Below, in pieces: positions 23,401 through 35,551 of a DNA stretch of 64,000 nucleotides. Positions within the stretch are counted from its first letter, which is position 1, and each line of letters opens with the position of its first letter. The notes below the pieces were generated by a model, which was given only the letters and a program-made list of their open reading frames with translations, was not told where the DNA came from and did not search any database. The stretch comes from Buddleja alternifolia (taxonomy: Eukaryota; Streptophyta; Magnoliopsida; Lamiales; Scrophulariaceae): assembly GCA_019426215.1 (NCBI GenBank), contig CM033396.1, forward strand, positions 27,853,101 through 27,917,100, written 5' to 3'. Made by a program: the position numbers and the translations under genes.

Positions 23401-24338
23401 GCGACTCTCTTGGTTCGTTTCAATTGGAATTGGGAGGAAACCAAGGATGTAAGTGTCACTAAGCCAGTCACGTGGACTCACATCGAAATCCAATTAAAAT
23501 GAATGGATCAATACGAACCTTTAGGTCACAGATATCATGTGAGTATAAGCCCTTCATTGTAACATCCCGATCGAGTGAGAATCATGGAATATGTCAAACT
23601 CACAAGACTCGATGCCGTGCTTTAGGGAATCATAGTAAGATGAAATTACTGAACTATCCTTATGTACTATACACAAGTTAGTTTTCCTGCTTTGGCCAAA
23701 GACTTATAATTTCATTCACTTACGATCGCACAGGACGTTAACTGATTACTACCCGAGACTGTGAATCCCCTATTGGGAACCGCACTTCGAGGTTGATCCC
23801 ACCAAAGGGTGAAATGGATCTAACTACTCTAATAAGTTGTTCAGTATCACAAATCCAATCTTCGTGAATCCTCAGGTTTAAGGCTCACGCACACTACCTC
23901 GACCAATAATTCAATCATTCACTATCCAAAAGTAAATGCCCATGTGATTGAATTACGGCGAGCCGTGTTCAAATATGTCAATTCCATTGACATATCTATG
24001 ACCAAGCTCCCACCATCCAAAGTGACCGACTGATACTCCTTGTCAAAGCTTGCGTCACACAAGTCTGGTCTTAATGCTCAATTAAGACTCATCCACTTGC
24101 GAACTCTGGTTTAAGTAAACAAGAAACCGATACTTCTAGTGTCTATCTCCTCAGACCATTAGGAGTAGAAGCCCCCTCTTGATTATCTTGGACTTATTTG
24201 TTCAATACTTATATTAATGTCATCAAGATTGATATGAAAAAAAACCTTTCCTTTATTAATGAATAAGAGTTTGTACAACATAAATATAATGCCCTAATAA
24301 TCTAATTCCTTTATGGCATGGAGGGCATAATCCTAACA
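20439..24338 (-). repeat. Copia-1 5' LTR, interrupted
   Basis: The outer parts (20439-20697 and 22837-24338) align with the 3' LTR at 7642-9420. Together they give about 1.76 kb, close to the 1.78 kb of the other copy. The extra 2.1 kb is a foreign LTR. Differences between the two Copia-1 LTRs are frequent, so the element is not recent. Confidence 0.88.
20698..22836 (-). mobile_element. LTR of another retrotransposon nested in the Copia-1 5' LTR
   Basis: Minus strand begins TGTTATGTGCCCAGCGAGCC and ends GAGATCCCAATA. The intact Copia-1 3' LTR reads CCTTCAATACCACTATGG at this point, whereas here CTTCAATAC precedes and CTTTCAATCTC follows the insert. The site duplication is thus an imperfect 9-11 nt rather than the usual 5. 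It is 2.14 kb, with no gag or pol recognised. An open frame of 100 codons at 20955-20653 crosses the junction and is not convincing. TATATATG near 21222 could be its TATA signal. Confidence 0.65.
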
Positions 24339-24925
24339 GAAAGGATGTTCCTCGGTGTTGCCCTCCAACACTCAAGTCAGAAAATATCCCTCAAAAGTTA
24401 TCTCTATTATAGAATATATGTGCTAAAAAAATGTCTCCCCTTTTCAAATCCTAGTGGGTAGGGTATTTATACATCCTCATAGTATAATATAAGAAGCCCT
24501 AATTGCCATAAGCATGCTAGGTCTAGGCCATGACTTAGCCCATCAAATATGATCCGGATTTAATCCACTAAAAATACAAATCAGCTCAAACGGTTTAACC
24601 TCGACCTAGACCTATCTTAAGGTCATATTTTTTGCTTCGCTTGTCCCAAGAAGGCAAGCCCAAAATACTTAATCATCTTTGTTATTAATACAAGTGTTCA
24701 ACTCAGCCCAATATACATATTCTACCTACATTAGGCGTAAATACCCCATACCCATACATAGTGAAAATGACCCCAAAATCGACCGCTCATCAGGTTCGGC
24801 AAGGTAACCTTATCGAGCCCAAAAAATATGTTTGATCTGGTCCTTGGCAGAGATAGTTTGGACAAACCGATATGAACTCGTGAACCCCCACAGTTGCTTG
24901 TTAGAGTGGATGCCCGGCGTGCCAA
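24339..24925 (-). mobile_element. Relic Gypsy 5' LTR, portion right of Copia-1
   Basis: Positions 24339-24385 continue the LTR broken at 7641 (CCCTCCAACACTCAAGTCAG against CCCTCCAACGCTCAACTCA near 7063). A minus-strand TATA signal, TATAAATACCC, lies at about 24465-24475. The right end is not defined by a clear TG; 24925 is approximate. Confidence 0.42.
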
Positions 24926-27221
24926 TTATTTGGCTCTATTTTCTGTAATATGCGTAGTCAATGTAACAATATTAATCTATTAATAAAGTCATTCTTTTTA
25001 TATGATATTATTTAGTTTTAAATGTTTATTACATGCTTAGAATAAAATCTCTTGGATCACACTATAGCTATGAGGCATCCTTGCGTTCATCGGGTATGGG
25101 TGACGATGGAATATGCCTCCAAGGCTGTGACCTTTAATTAGTTCCAAGTCGTGAAACGGACCATCGAGATGAAGAATATCGATGGGCCCGACATACTTGC
25201 TTTTACACCATACCCTTAGAGGGCGTACCTCATTTCATAGGTACTGGCACAGTGAAAGTATGTGCTTGTATGAGGGTTCCCATTTGGGAAATAGTAAACT
25301 GAAAAAACCATGGAAGTTCCTTAAATGGAATTCTAGTCGAATCTGAATTTTCTATTGGTTGCGTAGGTGTAAAAGTAATCCTTATGAACATGAGGTTTCA
25401 TAGGTTACCTAGTGCATGATCCACCATACTTTGATCTATATCATGTTTCTCTTGAGGATAGTATATAGAATATTTTGGGCACGGTTTAATCATGTGTGAA
25501 GGTGCATATGAGACTAAGATGGGATCCATCTCTGATCTAACAATCAGACATCTTCTATGTTCGCATAATGAATCGATTTAAGAAATTTTTGACCAAATTA
25601 AGATATCTAAAGAGGCATAGGAATTCTTCGTTTAGATATATAAATCGAATTCACATGTATATGGGCGTTTAGCCCGATTCACCATATAACGCCACAGCCC
25701 ACTTCTTCTAAGTCCATATTAAAGAGGAATTTACGCGCGTATGAGCGTATCAAATACAATATATGCTCTATAGCACAAACGACTATTTTACCAAAAAGAT
25801 AAAGAAGCGGACAAACACCAAAAATAAATTTATGATATACTTGTATATTCAACGAGACAAATGCGTTTCCATTATCCAACTAATATAAGGCCTGCTTGTT
25901 AAGATATTATTTTGAATTGAAGAAATAGAAGGGCCACAATATTGCGTCCAGTCAAAAGAAGACGCGTACTCTATGTAGGTTGATGTGGCCCAAAAACAGT
26001 ATTATAATTATCTAGTGGAGCAACTTACACGTCGTTCACAATTAGTTAATTACCACACAAAATACACTTCCACTTTCAACAGCAAAAAGAAAAATCGAAT
26101 TGAACAATCAAAGGGACCCAATTCCTCTAGTCCAGAGTTCTCCACGAGATTCCTGTTCATATTATATCAAATTACCGAACTAGCCCTCTTTCAATTTGGA
26201 GTTTGGACCAAGTTAATCTAATTTTATATTTATTTCATTTTTATTCACATTACTTAACTTATATTCTTATGTAAAAATAAATTTGGGTGCAGTACTCTGT
26301 TAATGAACGTGCTTTCCCTACTTTTTTAGTGGAAAATATAACTCAGGATTTTTAATATTTTAATAAAATCAATAAGTGATTCTTCCCAAATAATCATAAT
26401 AAAATTAATAGCACTCTTCTACATCTACATTAATTGTTTACTAATTATTAATAAAATCAATGGGTGATGCTTCCAAATTAGTTGTCAAGGGCAAAAACAC
26501 TCTTTCACATCTACATTAATTATTTGATTACTGAATATTGTTAGTGAAATATTAATATATATTACTCAATATTCTAATTAGATAATATCACACGGGTATG
26601 ATGAGTTATGAAAACAAAAGTCTTTACTTATGAGACACGTGATGTACTTTATTTTGTAATAAATGTATAATTCAGGTGAAAAGTACATTCTCTACTCCTT
26701 TCTAATATGTTATTTCCATAAATTTTTATATTATGTTTTAAGATTAAGGTTTGATTTGAAAGCCGAATTAGCTAGCCAGGGATTCAAATATGCAGTAGCC
26801 ACGCGTCATACATGATTGAGATCCAATATCTTAAGATTTTGGTGGGAGTAATGCTTTAGTGGCTCATGTGTTTCAGCAAAAACAAGTATTTTGTAACATA
26901 ATTAAATATAAAATTTATCCCTAAACTATCCTGATCTTTGTATAATCCCCTCATAAGCTGTTTAATAGCCCCTAATAAAAAATAATAATAATTTTTGCCC
27001 TCAACAAACTAAGCGATTATTTTGTTACTTTAGAGAACTTATATGTATCATATTGGATTTGTATTCAAGTCTTTGCAAAAAGAAAAGGGAGAGAGAGAGT
27101 TAAATAAACACCAAGGGGCAGTTTCGTGATTAAAATGAAATTAAGGAACTTTCTGTTTATGAGTCAAAGGGGGTACCACTACCACATTTTAGATTGGTGA
27201 GGTTGAGGACGCTCTAGCCCT

Positions 27222-27257
<36 letters not shown>

Positions 27258-27473
27258 AATTGTTGATTCCCTAGCCTCAATCAAAGAGCACATTGAATTC
27301 CTACCAAACCAGCGTCGGCTCATTGAATTTAAATTACCTAATTCAATATCAATATTCAAAACCCAGCTGATATATAATTATTTAATTAATTGAATCCAAT
27401 ACTCCATTCGTAATCATCTCATCAAAGGTAATTTCACCACTGTGGCTGCCTGCTTCTCGGGCGTTGATTGAAG
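24926..27473. other. Gene-free region with possible further LTR-like sequence
   Basis: 24930-25680 has the texture of retrotransposon LTR DNA (AATAAAGTCATTC, long stretches without stop-free frames) but shows no paired copy, PBS or coding domain, so I do not classify it. 25680-27200 is AT-rich spacer. A pure AT microsatellite lies at 27221-27248, followed by what should be the promoter and 5' leader of the DUF760 gene. No host gene seen. Confidence 0.4.
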
Positions 27474-29650
27474 ATGGAAACTGTGGCTTCTTTTCGGGCT
27501 TCTTTCACCGCTCTTCCTAATTGGGCCGCCGCTCGATCTGGGCCGGCCCGACCCGATCTCTTGCGGGTCGGATCCAGGTCCCTGCTCTCTAACGCCTTGA
27601 TTCAGGTACACCATCTTTTTTTTACCTTATGTATGCTCAATCAGGCAAGGAAATAGACGAATTAGATTACTAAATTAGTGGGATCGTTGTAAGTTTCTAT
27701 TTGAAGTTTTTTTTTTTTGTTGCGTATTGAATTTTCTTTCTTTCAAGTTTATGGATTTTTTTTTTTTTTTTTGGTTTATGAATTGGAAGAGAGGGGCTGG
27801 GTGGGAAGATATATCTATTGGCTGCAGGAATTTATGATTATCCTTATTTTTTAATTCTTATTATGTTGCTGAATCTCAAATGAAAAGTTTGTACAAGTAT
27901 GTTCTACTATAGATGAGAAATTAATGGGGAAGGAGGCAACAAATTCTCAATTTACATGTTAAAGTTTGGGTTTCTTTTGTTAGAACTAAAGAACTCTTTA
28001 AAAAACATTGTGGTTGTGATCGATATAGTTGTGGCGATGTACCCCGGAAAAACTACACAATGTGAAGTGGGATGATTATTATTCATTGCCCTTGCTTGAT
28101 TGTTGAACTACCTAAAACAACTGCTAGCTTCGCCAAAATTGCTTGACAGACCAAAAACCGTTACTCTAAGCCCCTCTTCAATTATTATTATTATTATATG
28201 TTCAATATGCAAGTAGGATGTGATAATTAAAACTCCTTTTCTTGTGAATTGCAGCGAAGACCATCAATTTTTCATATGAAGCTAGGCAACAGAAAGGTGG
28301 ACTTTTTGAGCTGGAAGCGCACTGCAATCAGAGCTTCTATGCAACCTTCTAATTCCGACAGTTCAGAGGCTCCTATTGCTCCACTTCAGCTAGAGTCACC
28401 AGTGGGGCAATTTCTGTCTCAGATATTAGTAAGCCACCCACATCTTGTCCCTGCTGCGGTGGAACAGCAACTCGAACAGCTTCAGACTGACCGTGATGCA
28501 GAGAAAGAGAACGAAGAGCCATCTGCTTCTGGTACTGAACTTGTGTTATACAGGTTAGTAATTGTTGCAGTTAACTGCCTTAACTTATGATGCGGTCTAT
28601 GCACTTATAATGCACTTCTCTTGTTTTCTTTGTTCTTTTTCATGGGGTGGTGGTATTTGCTTTCTTATATGTCTCATAGGACATCTACATTAGTACCAAA
28701 GGAATAAAATTCTAGTAACATTTGGACTATGGATTTCTAGGCTTTGGAAAAACTGTTGCTTACGTCATTGTTATCATTGTTATCATCCTTGAATTGAGAA
28801 AATTGCATTATGATTGAGCAACATCTGACGGGATTCTTCCGATTTTAGGAGAATCGCGGAGGTGAAAGCTAATGAAAGGAAAAAGACTTTGGAAGAGATA
28901 TTGTATGCATTAGTAGTACAAAAATTCATGGATGCTAACGTACCTCTGGTTCCCACTATAACCCCATCATCACCACACGATTCTGGTCGAGTCGATACAT
29001 GGGCCACCCAAAATGAGAAATTGGAGCACCTCCACTCTACTGAAGCTTATGAGATGATTCAAAACCACCTATCCCTCATTCTCGGAAACCGGCTCGGCGA
29101 TTCTGACTCAGTAGCTCAAATTAGCAAATTAAGAGTCGGCCAGGTATATGCAGCATCAGTTATGTATGGATACTTCCTTAAACGGGTAGACCAAAGGTTT
29201 CAATTAGAGAAAACTATGAAAATCCTTCCACCGGGTATTGAGAATGATATGGAACAAGCTGTAACAGAAGAGAAGAGACCTAGTGACGCTCAACCTCATC
29301 CAGAAGTGTCTTCGTGGTCTAGTGGCATTGGTGGTGCGGCTTTTGGTGGGATAAAGCCGTCAAGATTGCGATCGTATGTCATGTCGTTTGATGGGGATAC
29401 GCTTCAGAGATATGCAACCATTAGATCTAAAGAGGCTATCGGTATCATTGAGAAACATACAGAAGCATTATTTGGTAGGCCTGAGATAACTATCACGCCT
29501 CAAGGTACCGTTGATTCTTCCAAAGATGAACTCATCAAGATTAGCTTTGGGGGTCTGAGGAGACTTGTTTTGGAAGCAGTGACTTTCGGTTCCTTCCTCT
29601 GGGATGTTGAAAGCTATGTTGATTCAAGGTACCATTTTGTTGCAAATTAA
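27474..29650 (+). CDS. DUF760 protein, UV-B-induced At3g17800-like, plastid-targeted
   Basis: Three exons, 27474-27605, 28255-28553 and 28849-29650, with GT-AG introns of 649 and 295 nt, give 410 residues in phase (AG|G Arg codon at the second junction). The first 45 residues (METVASFRASFTALPNW, then Arg/Ser-rich sequence) look like a chloroplast transit peptide. The mature part contains SPVGQFLSQILVSHPHLVPA, then KTLEEILYALVVQKFMD, LRVGQVYAASVMYGYFLKRV and YVMSFDGDTLQRYATIRSKE, and ends LRRLVLEAVTFGSFLWDVE: two helical DUF760 modules. The family is named for UV-B induction of an Arabidopsis member; its biochemical role is not established. I chose the ATG at 27474 because no better in-frame ATG lies upstream. 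Intact, no lesion. Confidence 0.93.
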
Positions 29651-30793
29651 GCACCATCATCGTGTAGGGACAAGTCGTGATGGAGGTACTAACCTAATAT
29701 GTTTTAATAGTGGGTATAAGTAACGTTGAGAGAGATGATGTGTGTCTTGCTATAATTGACTTGTACATAGTGACTTTGTCTTTTGGATTTTAAGTAATGG
29801 TCGTGATGTTTTCAATAAATTAAATTTCTTGAACTATTCATGGGAGTTTGTGGATTGACCTCTAATTCTTCAACTTTGATGATGTGGTGCATCATTGATT
29901 CTTTTGTGTTGAAATACAGCTTGGTGCTTTGATATTATTAGTTTCTGCGATGTTATATAGTCACACTTCGACCGCACCAATTGAGAGATTGCAAGTAAGT
30001 TAAGCTATTGTGTTACTTTTATTCGTAAACCCGATGTATATCTTTCTGATGTTGAACCATGCCGCGTTCGCTCTGTTTGATGAGTTTTAATATTATATTT
30101 TTAGGCCAGTTCAATAATCTTTTCATAAAGAGTGATATTTTTAGACCAGTTCAATGTTATTTTTATATCAGTTCTAGGTTTTACATGACTCTGGTTGGTA
30201 TGATATTGAAAAAAATGTTGTATACTCAATTCCACGTCAAACCTATTATGTAACAAATAATGTTCTGTTACTGTGTGGTGTTTATGATATAGTGTGAGAG
30301 GAGGCTGTGGCCGGAATATCATGATTTGAAACTATCTTATTCTTGTCAAAGATGTTTCGGGATTAGACTAAATAATCTACACAACGCTTCTCATCGATCA
30401 ACTAATTTTATTCTTGTCAAAGATGTTTCGGGATTAGACTAAATAATCGACACAACACTTCTCATCCATCAACTAATCTTTGTAGCGAATCTCAAGAAAC
30501 AAAGTGACAGGGCATAATTGTCCCAGGCCCCTTCGCATATGATATGACATGCTGTATGATTGTTTGCTCACCACATAATTGAAACCCAACAGAAGAGAAA
30601 TTTACCAAAAGAAAAGAAAAGAAAAGCAAAAAATACAAGAGAAAGTATCATGAGTTCATGACTCAGAAAAAATAACTACCAATTCAGTGAGACATTCGGC
30701 CAGTAATAGTTTTGTGTTCCCACACAGTTCTGTAATTGGAAATGAATATTCTTGTTTGAGGGATAAAGAAGAAAAGAGATATGCATCCTCTTA
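29651..30793. other. Intergenic region between convergent DUF760 and PAP-A genes
   Basis: Contains the 3' ends of both genes and no other coding sequence. A 71-bp direct tandem duplication (30337-30407 and 30408-30478) lies near the middle and is annotated separately. Confidence 0.6.
30337..30478. repeat. 71-bp tandem duplication
   Basis: Two adjacent copies share TTCTTGTCAAAGATGTTTCG and GGATTAGACTAAATAATC, and differ at only a handful of positions. Confidence 0.92.
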
Positions 30794-33083
30794 TTATGCG
30801 CTTCTGATATATTTCTTTAGGCTAAAACTGTGCAGGGTTTTACCAAAAACATCATAAAAAGTTATATTTGCTTCCCGTCTTGTAAGTTGAACCGATATAA
30901 AACCTTGACCATCGTAGTAGAACTTCAAGTTTTTCTTGTATCTTTCATAATGAGTGATATTACCCCACGCCCTTGACCCTCCTCCGCTCGTTAGAAATTG
31001 TATCGGGCTGCAAACAATGCCAGACTATTCGTAAGTCAAAAGTACACAAATAACTATATGTTCTTTACGTGTATTGATCTTTACATTCCAGGATTGGTTA
31101 TGTGTTCCAGACAGTGGTCATGCCCATTTATGTAGATAGGAATCCTGTTTGCCTGAAAATTGCAAAGGTACATATCAGTATCATAAGGTTATCCATTCAA
31201 TTAATGAAGTTATATAAATATAACCAGATACTTATAAGTTTTATACGTGCCTACTTGTAATTAATTAGCTTAAATGATTCTTAGGACTTGAGGTACATAC
31301 ATACGTGTACATGTATATAATAGATTACGCATGGGTCCCACCATATAAATGATTGTGATTGTCATGAACGCACCTGTAGAATGGGGAGGAGTTGCTGAAG
31401 AAGTTCTATGGTGTCGCCTCGTTTGCCGATGCTACGTATAGGATGATGCCCAACCACAATTTTCCAGGTAGCATTTGATGTCTTTAGGGCTGTGTTTAAA
31501 TCCTATTGAACATAGATGCAGAATGTATACATTGATTTGTAGTTGGGATTATAACATTACAAAAAAGTTTGAGCATAGATGATCAAACTGACCTTTAGAA
31601 GGGTAGAAACATATCTGTTTCTAGGCAGTATGCCTTTCCAGTTGAATTTGTTTGTAGGGCGGTTAATAAAATACTTGTTCACAAATGGATTTGTGTCCAC
31701 AAAGAAAATGTGTAGCAACCCTACACATTGTGCACAATTTTGTGTCAATCAAATCATAGACCTTATATAATTTGATGAGGTAATAAATGAACTTTAAAAT
31801 AATATCAAATTACCCAAGCTCAATTAAAGTCATACACAATTTCAATATAAAAGATCTTATACTATTAATAACAAACGAGATTAAGCAATTTTTTTTATTT
31901 GGCCCAACTCGGCAGAATATTCTAATGAACCAACACACTAACGATGAGGATCATGTCATGTCGCGTCAACAATAAAACCTATTGAACACGCTATATAAGG
32001 AAGCGTTTTCTCAACTAGTGCAGTATAAAACACCCCTAGAAACAGAGGAAAAAACGAGAGAGTTGTAAGTGAAATGGTACCGGCTCGAACTATGTAAGAT
32101 CTGTAGCAGTTCCATCTCTTGTCGCGCTTTTTTAGCAACGGACTTAGTTGTGCCTCAGTGTCTCCATGATAATCATGGTTTCCCAGTACTATATAAATAA
32201 GACGGACAAGGAAAATATTGAGAAATAATTCATGATCATTAGAGATTGCCATAAATGGAACTCTCGAAGACTTACTTGTATACCAAGGTTTTTGGAGGCT
32301 TCTTGCACTATATATGTTGGTAAATGATAGTTTAAAGGCAGAGTCATTAACACCACTCAATCCATCCTTATAAAAATTATCACCCGTAGATATTACAAAA
32401 TCTATTCCCAGCTTTGCTCCTACTTCTCCCATCTGCATTCCACATTTAAAAAGAGTACTAGGCAATATTTGAAGTATATACGTATGGAAAGTAAGTCTCG
32501 ATGCTGAATAAACCAAAGGGTGTGGAATATGTCATATCAGTTTTGTTACTTTAGTAGATTTTAGTTTATATAAGTGGTGATACAACAAGTTTCAACGTTT
32601 GGCTAAGATATGTTTGGAGTATACAAAGTTTGCGTGTTGCGACAAAAACTCAGCAAATGGGGGCTGGATCCGACAGTCGCCTTGTATACCATGATTAAAT
32701 GAAGTTAAATATTTTGCAGGGCTTCAAATTACTACTCAATTGCCTTCCCACTTGAATCGAAATACCCCATAAGACTAAATATTAAGGGCATCCTGTTTAT
32801 TAAAAATATGTTAGAAACACGTTTGAATCATAGTTAATATGTAAAATTCATTTCACATATATTGAGTATATTGTTCAGATTCTGTTACCCTACGAGCAAC
32901 GGCAGATTGGTTATAACCTCCCTTTCTTCCCCAGTCTCCCACAGCCAAAAATGTTACACGGCTGTTAGCTCTTACGGGGTGTCGAATTTGCACAAGTCTA
33001 GCAATAACCGTTACTTCACGGAGACAGAGACAAACTATCAACAGTGGTAGCATAGCAATACAATTTCTGTATCTATCACCCAT
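30794..33083 (-). CDS. PAP: PAP-A: low-molecular-weight purple acid phosphatase (PAP3/PAP8/PAP17-like)
   Basis: Metallophosphoesterase of the secretory pathway that releases phosphate from esters; plant members of this size class are often induced by phosphate starvation (family knowledge). Seven exons on the minus strand: 33083-32889, 32432-32276, 32188-32081, 31720-31593, 31502-31374, 31152-31085 and 31007-30794. Lengths are 195, 157, 108, 128, 129, 68 and 214 nt, total 999 nt, 332 residues, all in phase with GT-AG introns. A hydrophobic N-terminal stretch (about residues 9-28) fits a signal peptide. All metal ligand motifs are present: GDWG (D50), GDNFY (D83, Y86), GNHD (N121), VVGHH (H215) and GHDH (H250, H252). 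It ends [15 protein letters not shown] sequence then SA and TAA. No lesion found. Closest Arabidopsis member cannot be decided here. Confidence 0.94.
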
Positions 33084-33872
33084 TATGTTTCTAATGTGGA
33101 AGCTTTTTTAGCATGAGATTTTCCTAAATGCTCTGCTGTCCTTGTGTGTAGATATATATAGGAGAAAGATGGTGACAAATTGTTATTGTTTGATATATCA
33201 TATAGGCATTGCGAATTCAATGTTTGTAGCAAATCTCATTTATATGAGAATCTAACTTTTTAACCCATCCATTTTAAAATGATGATGATTTATGGTGCGA
33301 CTTAAAATGCCAATCCCTTCTCTGTTAAATTGCAAAAGTAATGCAAAATATTCATTTTCCTCTTTTGTTTCAATACAAAACTCATTTATTACAATCTCCC
33401 AGTTGTTGACAAAAACAACTTTCGCCTATAATCAAGAACCGGTTACACAATTATGCGCCGCGCGCCCACAAACACATAACATAATACAGGGTCAGATTCG
33501 GTTTACGTATGATATAATTTGTCGATCCACATATCCATCACCAAGCTGGCCTACAACCTCCAGGTTATAAAATCAGTTCAAGCTGTTTGTGCAAAATTAT
33601 TGAAAGCTAAAGAATACGGATTATATCAATGATGAAAAATTTCCAATATTATTAACGCCATATTGATCAAAAATAGAATCACTATATTTGCATATCTAAC
33701 TAACAGAATTTATGTTTCTTCTTTTCTTTCAATTACTTTTCATTTCGGGCGGGTGTGGGAGATATGAATGCATAAATAGTACTCTCTATCTTCATCAAGC
33801 TCGCCATTATATATGTTTCTACTTTTTATATCTAAACGAGTTAAGAATATTATTATAATTTTTTCAAGCTAA
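33084..33872. other. PAP-A upstream region
   Basis: AT-rich, no coding sequence. A TATA-like run CTATATATATC on the minus strand (33151-33161) lies about 70 nt before the start codon. I looked for the phosphate-response motif GNATATNC and did not find a perfect match; GCATATCT near 33690 differs at one position. Confidence 0.45.
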
Positions 33873-34205
33873 TGCAATATATTTTTGGAACATTTTTATA
33901 TTACAAGAGAATGTTTGCTATAACTCTTAAATGATAATTTTTTTCCCTCACTCACTCTGTTTTTTTCTCTACGCCAATAGAGCTCATTGTAATCTCTATT
34001 TATAGAGGCAGAGCAAGATGGATGAGTCACCAAGGTAAGCTTAGTCATGCACTTATTCTTTTGACCTCATATAGGAAAAGGCCACCATTGCATGGTTACT
34101 TGACACCTAATGATAATGAAGGCACCATTGCTTGGTTAATTGACACCTTAACATATGAGGTGGCTTGGTAAGAGAATTACAGATTATTATTATTTTTCTT
34201 TAACG
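33873..34205 (-). repeat. Copia-3 3' LTR
   Basis: Lies next to a polypurine tract (AAGAGGGGA, minus strand, 34214-34206). A TATA signal CTATAAATAGAG occurs near 33990-34001 on the minus strand. Its distal 40 nt (AATATATTTTTGG, ACAAGAG) resemble the sequence after the PBS relic at 44388-44430. Ends are approximate. Within it, GGCCACCATTGCATGGTTACTTGACACC is repeated with changes about 50 nt on. Confidence 0.5.
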
Positions 34206-34224
34206 TCCCCTCTTAATTCGTAAT

Positions 34225-35316
34225 TCAAACATCATTCCGGAACTGTTCAAATTTTTCTGAAGTAACTGTTTTTGTAAAGCTGTCTGCAAGTTGCTCTTTC
34301 GTACTCACAAACTCCAATCCGATTTCTTGATCAATGACAAGACTTCTAATGAAGTTATCTCGAAGTTCAATATGGTATGATCTAGCATGAAAATCTGGAT
34401 TTTTTGCCATTTCAATTGTTGACATATTGTCACAAAAAATTATAATTGGAGTCTCTTGCTTTTGTTGAATATTTGCCAAAATTCTTTGGAGTCAAACGGC
34501 TTCACATGCGGCGTTAGTGGCGGCGATACATTCTGCTTATGTCGAAGAGAGTGAGAAAGTTTTTGCTTTTCAGATGCCCCAGAGATTATTTTTGAACCCA
34601 GGCAGAATACATATCCAGATATGCTTTTGCAATCATCAAGTGATCCGGCCTAATCACGGTCAGTGATCCAAAAAGTTTATTTTCGAATTCTAAAATGTTT
34701 GATGCTGAGTTTTCTTATACCTTGAAAGTATCTTAGAATTCCTTTTGTTGCTACATAGTGTAGCTTGCTTGGGTCATGCATGAAACTAACTGGATGAACA
34801 AGCTCAAGTCTCATAACTGTCAAGTAGATCATTCAAGCTACTAGACTTCTGTAAATCTTTGCATCAACTTTGGTTGTACCATCACTCAAAATCAATTTTT
34901 CATTTGCTGCGAGAGGGGTCGAGATTGGCTTGCAATTACTCATTTGAAATTTCTTCAATAATTTTTCAAGATACTTTTGATGAGATATAAACATTTCTCC
35001 CTTTGATTGACGAACTTAGATCCCGAGAAAGTATTTCATGAGACCTAAATTAGTCATCTCATAATTCTTCATCATTGTATTTTTGAATTTTTTTCACCGT
35101 CACGAGGTTCGTCCCTACATAGATTAAGTCATCTACATAAAGACAAACAATGAGAAAATCTTGCGTACCATCATTTTACGTATAATGACGACTCGCTTTG
35201 ACTTCTCTGGAAACCATCTTTTTGCAGATAGTTGTCAATTTTGTTATTCCAGGCTTTTAGTGATTGTTTTATTCCATATAGTGCTTATTTCAATAGATAA
35301 ACTTTATCTTCTTTGC
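34225..35316 (-). pseudogene. Copia-3 reverse transcriptase end and RNase H, degenerate
   Basis: Readable blocks on the minus strand: VCLYVDDLIYVGTN (near 35130, YVDD intact), RLELVHPVSFMHDPSKLHYVA, YAECIAATNAACEAV and the open stretch 34479-34225 with IIFCDNMSTIEMAKNPDFHA and STKEQLADSFTK, typical of Copia RNase H. Several stops and frame changes between 34480 and 35316. Joins to 40311 if Copia-2 is removed. Confidence 0.8.
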
Positions 35317-35551
35317 TGTAAAGAACGGTGAAAACAGATAAAAGAACAAAGGACTTTCATTGATTTGCAGAGAGATAAAGATTTGTTATTATTACAGAAT
35401 GAATGATGAAGACGAATGAAAACTAATACTGGTTAAGCCTTATAAGGAAAGAAATAAAATCACTAATCCAACAGATAGTTGGATGAACTAAAAATGTAAA
35501 AAAACAAAAGGCTTAAATACAAAGCTAAAAGCGCATTTCTTAACACTTCCC

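Larger units (their letters stand above)
7642..24338 (-). mobile_element. Copia-1: degenerate Copia retrotransposon with three nested insertions
   Basis: Minus-strand element: 5' LTR 24338-20439, PBS 20437-20425, leader, gag, protease, integrase, reverse transcriptase, RNase H, polypurine tract 9431-9421 and 3' LTR 9420-7642. The domain order protease-integrase-RT-RNaseH defines Copia. It carries a solo LTR in RT (10582-11924), a hAT element in protease (13737-17566) and a second LTR in its 5' LTR (20698-22836). Stops and frameshifts occur throughout. Both LTRs start TGTTAGGATTATGCCC on the minus strand. Flanking pentamers ACAGG and GAAAG do not match well, so the target duplication has decayed or the ends have changed. 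Confidence 0.9.

Noticed and set aside
25985..26221. 78-residue plus-strand frame
   Set aside because: AT-rich composition, no motif, no splice partner; treated as chance.
33084..33872. P1BS phosphate-response element upstream of PAP-A
   Set aside because: No exact GNATATNC match was found by reading both strands; one-mismatch sites are too common in AT-rich DNA.
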